The position numbers were made by a program, and so were the translations under genes. A stretch of DNA of 64,000 bases, from assembly GCA_948474755.1 (NCBI GenBank), contig CAOLHI010000737.1, positions 682,001 through 746,000 of the forward strand. Direction: 5' to 3'. Origin of the DNA: Ctenosaura bakeri. Its lineage: Eukaryota > Chordata > Lepidosauria > Squamata > Iguanidae. Shown piece after piece: positions 23,085-33,600 of the stretch. How positions within the stretch are numbered: position 1 is the first letter of the stretch; each line of letters begins with the position of its first letter. The notes beneath the pieces were generated by a model, which made no database searches, was not told where the DNA came from, and was given only the letters and a program-made list of their open reading frames with translations.

Positions 23085-24380
23085 CAAGCAAACCCCACCC
23101 TAAAGGTCGCCCAAGTGGCCAGGGACGCGCGCAAAGCGAGAGTCACCAACTATCTGCTTTTTTCTTTTCTCTGTTGCTTTTTTTCTCCCCCCCCACCCCC
23201 TTTGGCCTCATAATTTCCTGTTCCTCCTGCCCTTCTCCCCCCGCCACTCTTCCTCCTCCCCTCTCCCTCCCTCCCTCCCTCCCTTTGCCCGGCCGTGAAT
23301 GAGCTGCCGAGTTGTGAATGGAGCAAACCCTGCAGGCGGGGAGTGGATGCGTTGGGGGGGCGGAGGAAGGCGGGCTGGGGGAGAGGCCAGGGAGCTGCTG
23401 GGTCTGCTGCAAGGAGAGGGCTGCTTCCTCCTTCCCTCCCCCCTCCCTCTCTCCCCCCCCCCAGGTCTATTTTCCTCTTGCTTTTGAGGAATCCAAAGGA
23501 CGCAGCCGAGCGCAAGAGGCGGCGATGGCGGCTCCCGGGGCCAGCGCCTGCCGGCCCCTCTTTTGCAAGAGAAAAGCCTTGGGCCTCCCTCCCTCTTGCA
23601 AAATCTCCATCCCTCCCCTCCGCTTGGACCTTTTTTTCTTCCCCCGGCGCGCAGAAGGGGGAGGCGGAGAAGGAGCATGCTTGCAAGGAGGTCGTCTGCG
23701 CTCCAGTCTCCGGGGAGGATCGCGCGGCTCTCTGGCGACCCGGGGGAGATTTGGCCCTTTCGCAAGACCCAGGAGGCGGCTCGCCTCTTTCCCTCGTCTC
23801 TCCTCCTTCCTTTGGGGCTGAGCTTCCAGGCCCCGGTATATATTGCCTGGGTCCGAGGCCGGGCAGTCTCTGGGCTCAAGGAACCAACCCGAAGTTTTTC
23901 TTTTAACAGTGCATCGCATCCTCAATCCTTTTTTTTCCAGGATCGGTTTTTTTTTAAAGACCTATGGAACTTTTTGCATCAAAAGTTGTGGGACTCGTCT
24001 GCTCTGCCTCGGAGAGAAGAAGAGAAACTAACGATGATTTAACAACCACAATCACAACAACCTCCCCTGTTTGCCTAGTTGGAAAGCAGACGCGCACAGG
24101 CAAATGCATTCATTTCTTTTCTTCCTAGCCTTTATAAGGCCTTGAAGAATGGACTTCCGACTGGGGGTCTCCCCCAAGTTGAGGGGCTGGAAATTTTTTT
24201 TTCCCCCTTAAAGAGTGAGCCTTTGGATTGCTCCCCCCACAGCAGAGCAAGTTGGGGGGACAAAAAAGGGGGGAGGGAAAAAAAGACAAGACTACTTCTG
24301 GCCTCCGGTGGCGACGGAGGCTTTGGAAAACTTCATTTTTTCTCCTTCCCGGGGTCTGGTTAGAACGTGGGAATCGGAAG
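23085..24380 (+). promoter_or_regulatory. PTPN9: PTPN9 CpG-island promoter and 5' UTR
   Basis: The sequence changes from A+T-rich to G+C- and CpG-rich here, with CCCT repeats (23261-23284) and G-rich blocks, and leads to the first coding exon of PTPN9. Long open frames on both strands in this stretch are a by-product of GC richness. The likely 5' UTR (from about 23868) contains short upstream ATGs, including a three-codon upstream frame ATG-ATT-TAA at 24033-24041. Confidence 0.75.
23837..23844 (+). promoter_or_regulatory. TATA-like box in the PTPN9 promoter
   Basis: TATATATT in otherwise GC-rich sequence (CCCCGGTATATATTGCC). If used, transcription would start near 23868, leaving a 5' UTR of about 0.5 kb. 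Confidence 0.45.
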
Positions 24381-24428
24381 ATGGTGGGGTCAGGGATGGC
24401 AGCCGAATTGACCCCCGAGGAGGAACAG
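24381..24428 (+). CDS. PTPN9: PTPN9 coding exon 1
   Basis: Encodes [16 protein letters not shown], then a GTAAGA donor at 24429. [11 protein letters not shown] matches the human N-terminus [11 protein letters not shown], where human exon 1 also ends. I take the first ATG at 24381; the ATG at 24396 aligns with the internal human Met and is an alternative. The frame is also open upstream to 24228, but that part has no known counterpart. Confidence 0.8.
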
Positions 24429-24611
24429 GTAAGAGACCCCCACTTACACCTCTATGTGTGTGTGTGTGTGTATATATATATAATAAATATGCATATATGT
24501 ATATATATGTGTGTGTATATATACATATATATGTGTGTATATATATGTAAATAACACATGTGTATATATATATATATATATATGTATGTATATATAAATA
24601 ATATATGTATG

Positions 24612-24642
<31 letters not shown>

Positions 24643-27600
24643 TTGTATGTGTATATCTATTTATATATATATATTTGTATATAAATAGATATACGCATAA
24701 ATAAATATACATATATATATATGCACACACACATACTTACACATACACACATACTTACACATTTTGCAGGGAGGGTGTGCAGATTTTAAGAGTACTGTTC
24801 CGTCTCTCCTCCCCCCCCCCCGTGTCTCCTTTTTATTTTGGTTGGATTTCGGGACTTTTGTGTTGGATGGGCCCATGGCTTCTGGGTGCATCTGCTTCCT
24901 TCTTCCTAGTCTTGTATTTATTTTGCCTTTTTTCCCCTTTTCTTTTTTTATTTTTTTGCGAGGAGCAGGGTGTCCCCTTCTAAGAGGTTTTGCAAAGCCC
25001 CACCGGGCCCTGTTTGTCTTCTGGCCTTCTTCTCCCAGCGCCTTGCCCTCCAGCCTTCTCCCCAAGAAAGATGCCGATGCATTGATCACAGGGGGGAAAA
25101 AATTGCATCTTGCAAAAACTGCTTCAGGCTGGGGGGGGAGGGAGCCCGAGCCAAGGGGACGTGCGCCCCGTGTCTGCCTGCCCGCCCTGAGACTCGCTTC
25201 CTTGGAAGCCCAGCTTGTGCAACCCCTCCTCTCCTTCCCGGCGCCTTCCAAAGCCCCCCTAAAGCATCCCCTTTCCCCCCAGTATACAGCCCTGGAGGGA
25301 GGGACGGTGGGGAAGGCAGACCCCCCCTCCAGTGCTTTCCTCTTCCCAAAAGTCTCCAAAAAGGATGGCTTTGGAGGGTCTCTTTTGGAGAGGTGGATCT
25401 TCTTCCAAACGCATTCCTCGTTTTCCCAAAGGAATGCTAGTTTTTGCAAAATAAATTTAAAAAAAAGGAAGGTTCCAGGGAGGGGGGCTGGGGGCTGCAG
25501 TTAAAGACAGACGTGTTGTTTCCCCGGACTGGGGTTGCCATGGTGACCCCAGAGGGAGCTGGGTCGAGTTGCAGCCTAGTCAGGGCCAAAGCCTCGGGGT
25601 GGCCTAAGCTGGGGAGCCGGGAGAGGTGCGGCTTGGGTCGGCTGCTCAGCCCTTCCCTGGCCTTCCTCCATAATTCAAGGGTCAAAAGTGGGGGAAACTA
25701 TTTTTTCCGCCTTCCACCCTGTATTTGTCGGTTGGAAAAACCCCTGCACAACACAGAAGCAAAGGAATGCATGGGGGGTATAATGCATGAGAAATCCAGT
25801 CTTTCTATGGGGCTGCTGTGGGGTGTGGGTGTGAATGTAACCCCCCAGATATCATTTCAGAAGGCCCTCTTTGCTCTGAGGTTGTTTCCAATGAACTGTT
25901 TCTTATTCCTTGTTTCCTTCCTCCACCCATTTGAAGGGGAGTGCATAGCTGTACCTGCTTATTATTATTAGTTATTGAATGCGGAGTAACAAAATATCAT
26001 TATTTCATTCCCTAATTATTTAGAAATGGGTTCCAAATACACAAGATAAAAGAGGTTGCACCAGGAAGAGAATCCAGGCCCTCTGCGCCTATATATAGAT
26101 GAATATATTTATATATATATATATATATATATATGGAATAGTTCTTTTTCTTTGATGCAAAGTTGAAGGTTCTCAAGGGAGAAAAGAGTCCTTATTATTA
26201 GGGAATGCAAAGCTCAAAACCGACTCTCCCTTCTCTGGCAGTGGCCTTTTGAGGAAGCCAGACAGGAGGGGGGATTGAAACAAAAAGATGAAAATTACAT
26301 TGTTTCCAGGCAGCTTCCTCTCCCACATTCCTGTTTTGCTTTCTGCCCAACCGCCCTCCCTTCCCCTTCTCTTCTTTTTGCAAGCATGTAACTAAGGAGG
26401 GGAGATTTAAAAAATGTGCATGTGTCAGGATAGGAAAAGGGCTGGTTGCTCTCTTGAGAATCTTCAACTTTGCATCAAAAAAAATAAAAAATAAGAACTA
26501 TATAGGCCCAGAGCGCCTGGACTCTTTTTCTGGAGCAATCTCCTTTTCTGTGGGTCTTATTTTGGATACTTATTTCTCTCCTCTTCCCAAACTTCACTGT
26601 TTTTTAAAAAAATAAATAAAAATTAAAATTAAAAAATACAAGAATTATTTTTGGTTGGCCGCTGGCGACGTTAATTGCACAGCACTGTCTTTGCAAACAT
26701 TTCCCCTCTCTAACATTTCCCCTGTTGGGTCTCTTTTCTGCTTCATTTTACTTTTCCTCTCCATTTTCGATGCTTTTCCTTAGGGACAGATCCGGTTCTC
26801 TTCTTCCTCCTTTCAGCTGACGTGACCTTTTTCTTTTAGGGTTCCTGCTGTCCTTCCTTGAGTCATTCAAGGAGGATGTTAGACATCTATGAACCAAAAA
26901 GGAGTGTTCGTCAAGATCCCTCTCTAACCAGCAATAAAAGAAGGTAGCAAAGATGGTAGTCATCAAGCCAAGCCTTGTTCCTTCTATTTCCATGCTCTGG
27001 AGCCCTTTAAATAGACCTCCCCCCAAAAAAAATCCAACAATTTTGGCTCTTTTCTTTTTTCTTCTTATTAATTAAAGTGTTTACTAACTCTCCTTGCAAC
27101 AAAAAGGACATTCTTCGCAAATGTTCCAGGGCCTTTTTCCCCACTTCCTCTGATGAGTAAAGGAATATATCTCCTGAATGATGTAATATACTTCTAATGC
27201 AAATCGTCTGGGAACATTTAAAAAAACACAAGTATTTGCTTATATCTGATGTCTTTCCTCCCTTCCTCTTGCAAGGCTACAACTGAAGGCAGCGCAGATA
27301 GTCATGTGTTCTGTTGGGCCTCTAGAGCAAGGTATTTTATTCTTCTGTATTCCAAGAATTTCTACTTCGGTGGGGTTATGTCTGCAGATTTTCCCAGGCA
27401 GTTTAGTTTCTCTTTTTTAAATCCAAAACCAAAGCCACAAAGTATAATGATTTCAAATGCAATATTTTTGTAAAGTGTATAACAGTTGTAAAATTGTATG
27501 AGCAGCAGTTTAAATCACTTTCCCATGTTTTAAAATATGTTGATGCACTCATCTATAAAAAGCAGAAGAGGAAGCAAACTTCCTCAAGGAGAGAATGTCA

Positions 27601-30600
27601 CGACTGTGGTGCAGTTACTAAAAAGACCCCTGTGTTTTCTCACCAATCAGGTCTTCATAGGCTAATATTATTATTGGTGTTGCTGTTACTATGATTAGTA
27701 GTAGCAGTAGAAGTATCCCTTTCTGGAGCCTTCCAAGGCACCTTAAAACATATTTATAAACAATATAGATTTAAGTTCAAGTTCAAGTTTATTGCCTTTT
27801 AGCAGCCAGCCATTGCACAAAAATGAAAAAATAAAATAAGATAAAATGAGAACGGATAGTCCAGCCAATTTACATGTAATACATAATCAACAGTAAATGA
27901 ATCACTTTCCATGCCCCTCCTTGTTCTTTGTAGCATAGATTTAAAAACAGTGTGGCCCTCTGGATAATTCTGGAACTGCCAACCTCCAGGACTCTTGCCC
28001 ATTGGCTATGCTGGCTAGGACTGCTGGGACTTGTAGTCAGCACATCATGATTCCCATTCCTTTCTCAGTTCAGACAGACCTCTGTCTCCTGCCTACTGAT
28101 TCATCCATCCGTTGCAGATTCATACAGGCAAAGAAGAGTTTTCAAAGAATATGGGAGGTTACTGTCCTGGCCAAGGAGTTTACAATCTGAGATTCAGCTC
28201 AGGGGAGACAGCAGATTGGAGAAAGAGGAAAGCAAACAATGAAAGAGTATGGATTACTTAGGATTTGTGGGGTTTCCTGTTAGTTTCAGCTATATGCCTT
28301 CCAGAGGATGCCGTATGATACATTATTGAGCAGTCCTGGAGAAACTAAATAGGCCTGTTCTCCTTATACAGTAATGCAAACCTTTGACTGCTGTGTTTTG
28401 CAATTAGTAATTTACTTATTAGCAAATAAAATCCTGTCTTTTCTTTCTTCCTTTGTAACGAATTCCTTGTCTGCTTATTCCCTTCTGGGACCCTTTGGTC
28501 CCAGCATCCTTTCCCCCTCCAAATAATAGCAGAGCTTGGAAACAACTAGTTATCAATAACAAGTTACTTGTAATTTGACCCCTCTCTCCAACAAAAAGCG
28601 TGAGCAAACCACGTCACAATTGCAAGTCAGCATAAGAGGGCTTCACTGATTTTGCTGTGTAACTGTAATTCGTCTGCTGCTACCATGGCCCTCTGCATTC
28701 ACTAGGGTTAGGGGCACAGGACCCTTGCAAAAAATGAGAAAATTGCAAATATCAAAATGTGTGTGTATGCCTGCAGGAAGGGGACCAAAGGGGAGAACAG
28801 ACCCCAGGGTCCAGAATGTCGTGAGGGAAAGGAGAGGGGAGGGGTGAGTGGCCTGGTGCCCGTGCATACTTCCTCTTTCTCCCCCATCTCCTTCCTATTT
28901 TTGTGCGAGGGCCATTGGAAAAGGGATTGTGGTGCTGAGAAATTGTGTTGCAAGAGGAGAAGGACCACAGGCATTTTTTTTTTTTTAGAGGGTTGCATGG
29001 TCTGATTGGAGCCACTGAGAGGGACGGTTTCCCTGGAAAAGAAGCCCCTGAGGTACAGGAGAAAAGGGGTTGGAGAAACTTGGCATAACCAGACCCATGA
29101 AAGTCAGACCCACAAATGTGGAGGGCCAACTGTATGGCAGTGTGCGTCAGTGTATTTATAAAAAGAATAACACATTTTTCCTGCCTCCTTGCAGTCTGTG
29201 GTAGACGGGGAAAGGAATAATACATTTTTCTGCCTCCTTGTAGTTTGTGGTAGACTTTGGGGTAACATCTGGATGGGAAGAAAGACTTGCAATATTCAGA
29301 TGTTTCATTAAAAAAAGGAACAAGATTTTTTATGCTAGTTCCTTGGAAGAGAAAGGCAAATAAATAGCAACTTACTGTAATCCTTCTTGTTGTATGCTTT
29401 CAGTTTTTTTTTACTTAATGGTGACCCTAAGGTGACCCTATGAGTTTTCTGGGGCTGAGAGTGTGTGGCTTGCCCAAGTTCCCCCCAGTGGGTTTCCACG
29501 GCTGGAATCGAACCCTGGTCTCTAGAGTTGCCGTTGAATGCTCAGACCGCTATACCCCCCTTTGAAGACTCTGGTAACTGTGGCATTCTGGCTAGAATTG
29601 AGTCATGGCACAGCAGAGACGCTATAAAAGTGGACTTTCCAGTTTCTGCCGATTGGTGAATTTCCCTCAAGCAGGGATTAATAAATGGATTTAGGCTTAG
29701 AACTGTAACTGGCTACTCTGTGAAAGTGACTTTTCCACCTTTATGGGCAGGAATCTTTGCTTAGCGGTGAACTTTGTTGTTACCTTCTCTTTGTTCAGAC
29801 CAGAGGAAACAGTCTCTGATCTTGGAAGCTAAGCAGGGTCAACACTGTCTAATTTGGATGATAGACCGCCAACAAATCCCAGGTGCTGTCGGCCAGATTT
29901 CAGAGGACGGAACTGGCAAAGTCTCCTCTTCTTGCCTAAGAAAACCCTGTGAAATTCATGGGGTTGCTTATAAGTCGACAGGTGACTTTAAGGCACAAGT
30001 GCATTAAGGCCACAAGTTAACTTTCTTGGAGGACAGAAAAGGAGAAACGGAGTCTTGACTGGGTCTAGCAGTTCCTAGGAAAGCTATCAGTTCAGGTTCA
30101 CACCAAGATGTGGCTTTAGATTTTATCTCAGTTTCTCACCATCTATTTATATCCTGCCATGTAACTGTGGTTCTGATGTCAGATTTTTAAAAATCCTTTC
30201 CAGTGAAAATAAAAAATGAATGGGAAAAGCAGCAATGTTAGCATTCAGGCTGCTATTCGGGAAGGCCTATTCTGTATTGCGTATAAAGGACCTTTTTGGA
30301 AAAGATCGGCAGCTTTGCCCTGGATCTGTTGCATGTTGCTTTCCTTGGAATGACCTGAGTTCAAGCATTACGAGAAAGGGGGAAAATCTTTCCTCCATGC
30401 TTCATCTGCAGGGTGCCTGATTTGATCAACCCTACTCCCGGCTCTCCACCTTAAAATAGCTTTCTTCCCTCTAAACTGCAAAATAATAATGATGATGATG
30501 ATGATAAAATTAAAAAAAAAATCCTTGGCTATTTTGGCCTCCTTTTTTTTCAAACTTTCCTGCCTGCTATTGGGTTTCTGCCATGTATATATAAGTTCTC

Positions 30601-33600
30601 TTAAAGGGTGCGAAGCAGGAAATAATCCATCTCTTGCTGACAAAAGGCAGCCACAGTTTGGGATACCTTTTTCAGGCCGAGCGCCAAAGGGCCCTGTATT
30701 CAAATGATGGGTGGAGCCAAAGGTAAAAAGAGGGGGGTTGAAAAAGGACTAACAGTTTCAGCTATCGCCAGTACCTGAGTCTTAAGAGAGAGGTTTCAAC
30801 TTTTTAGAAGAGTGGGAGGAAAATCTTTTCAATGCCAGGCAGTGGCTAAAGGAGAGAAGCACCAGGGGTGGGTTTTTAAAGGGCTGCACAGCTCTGGCTG
30901 AGAAAGAAAGGCTCCCCTGGAAAAGAAGTGCCCGAGGTGCAGGGGCAGGGTTTGTACAACTCACAGATAATAAAATCTGTGAAAGTCAAACCTGCTAATG
31001 CGGAGGGACTACTGTATTAGCACTAGGAACCTCTTTTGGGAGACACCTTAATGATATGTTCCTATAGGCACTTAATGGGCTCTTGAGTACAAAGGAGTTG
31101 GAGCCAGTGTGGTTCTGGGCCAGTGCATTGGGCTGTGGCTCTGGAGACCAGGGTTCGAATCTGTGGAAACTCACCTTGGCAAACGCATTCTCTCAGCCCA
31201 TTGGGATGCTTTCATCACGCCATGTTTTGTACCTGTCTTTAGTCTTTGCAATCCGTGTGAAGTAGTCTTCGGCAGCTTCTGAGGGCAAAATTTGCTAGAG
31301 CTAATATGTATCTGCTTCTAATTGACAACGGTAAACGTAAAATACATTTGTTTGTAACAATTGGAGTATCAATAGACTGAATGGACAATCTGCTCTAGAT
31401 TCAGTGTCACCTTGCAGTCCCGGCCATTTGTCTGGGAAGATCAGACAAGGGGGCTAACAATGGAAGGGCAAGAGAATGTTTCGATAGGTGACAGAAGAAC
31501 CATCCTGACCCCTGGGATGAAAAATATGTAAACAGTTGTATACTTATTATTTATTTATTATTTATTATTATTTATTTGTATCCCGCTTCTCCATATGGAT
31601 CAAGGCGGCGACAACTTACAAATAGCATGTATTTCTAAACATTTCTATACATACACTTGGGAAACTGCTGCAGCAGTTTGGCATGTCGAGATGTTAACAT
31701 TTGACTGTTTGATGTGCATGCTAAGTTTCCAATGGAAAGGTATAAAACTTGTGTCATTCTTAAGATTCCAAAGGGCTGGGCAACATTTTGGTGACGTTGC
31801 TGTGTTGCTCTCTTCTTTGAAATAAATGCTTCTGTTTTAAACTGGGCAAACTATTCGCACAAGTGAGCCAAGGGCATGACACAGCCTCAGGGGAAGGCGA
31901 AGACAAACCCGTTCTGAACAAATCTTGCCGAGAAAACCCCATGGTAATTTCGCCTTAGGGTGGCAATAAGTTGGAAATGACTCTTCAGGCACACAGACAA
32001 GCAACAAAGCACCATGGAACACAGTGGGACTGAACTTTACAGAAAAAAGACATGGGTTTGTGCAGTAATTGTGTAATTCTAAGTGGCGAGGCAGGCTTAT
32101 CTACTTTCTGCGTTTCTTTCCATTTTGCTCTTTATGCATGCTCAAGTAAAAGACTCCGGAGGCAGCTGCTATTCACTTGGCCTGTTGTAGGCAGACACAC
32201 ACAGCTCCAGTAAGATGAACCAGAACCTAATCTCATTCTTTCCCCTCTCAGACTTGATTGAACTGTTTGCTGCAGACATGGTGCTGCAGCCTGATAGCAA
32301 AATCTTCAGCCCCTCCTTCACCGTCTTTCCATTTCTGATGCTGCCAAAAACTTCTAGCTAGACAAAAGGACGAGGAAGTAAAGGGAACTGAGGCAGCCCT
32401 AACAAAACTTTATAAAAATGAGTTTCCTTGTCAGAGGCTTTGTTACGTCTGGCATGGCTGTAACTTAGCTCTTTGGTCATGGTTGAGATTGGAATTCTCT
32501 CCTGACTACAGTGATCACACTCCCCCCTCAAATCTGCAGAGTCTCCGCCACCTTTTGATGCCCCATCGTCTGATGACTTCTAAATGCTTCTAGTTTAAGG
32601 GCAAGTTTGATTAATTTGAGGGAGGTTCTGCTCTTTCATCAGTTCTTCTTGCCTATAGAGGCTCGCTTGGAACCATTTTCCTGATTTGTGCTGCTGGACA
32701 GTGAGCTTGCGGGAGACAAAGGGCTAAACCAGCTCAGAGACTTTGCAAGCTGTCAGTCGGTCTCAAGTGAGACTCCATAAGTCCTTCAGATCCCCTATGC
32801 CAAAGTTTCCAAACTTTTCATGTTGGTGACACACTTTTTAGACATGCATCATTTTGCAACACAATAATTCAGTTTTACTATAAAAACCAGAGGTTAACTA
32901 ATTCCTTGTAACAGATAACACAATTTGTAATAACAAAATCTATGGGAACACAACGTATCTCGTGAAAACCTTTCATATATTTTTTAAAATAAATAATAAC
33001 ATACATTTGCCAAGATTGTAGGAGACACACCTACACACTTCAGGTGACACACTAATGTGTCACGGCACACCATTTGGCAAGCCCTGCCCTATGCTGTAGT
33101 ACAAAGGTTCTGCTTCCAAGAGACGCAAATACGATTTGGTGCCGATGGCCATGAATTTCGTAGGGTTTTCTTAGGCAAGGAGTGTTGAAGAGGAGGCTTG
33201 CCATTCCCTTCCTTGAATGTAGCTTACAGCACTGACTTTCTGACAGTGTTCTGGTTCCTCACCTGTCAGATAAGTGGGGGAAATTGCTTTTAAGCTTATG
33301 CACCAGCCCCAAACATGGGAAAACAGAGAGTGGTATGGTGGAGCAACATCTAGCTATGTATGGTGAATGCACAATAGTGACATCATCTTTAAAAGTCCTC
33401 TGGCATATGCTGGAGGATGCTTGTCCTTGTGAACCCAGCTATAGCATCATAGCCCCACCCCACAGTACGTCTCCATGTGCGCATGCCTTCACATCTCCTG
33501 TCCACGTGTGACGGCCCTGTGAAGTTCATAGGGTTTTCTAGGGAAGGAATACTGAAGTGGAGGTTTGCCGTTGCTTTCCTCGAGTGCAGCTTAAGAGCAG

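Noticed and set aside
23143..24042. Several long open frames on both strands in the PTPN9 CpG island.
   Set aside because: GC-rich sequence has few stops. The translations are Pro/Arg/Gly-rich, overlap on opposite strands and match no family.
24452..24730. 92-codon Tyr/Ile-rich frame on the minus strand.
   Set aside because: It is a translation of the TA/TG microsatellite.
29795..29880. Possible functional 5S rRNA gene.
   Set aside because: Only the internal promoter region matches, and SINE body and tail follow directly.
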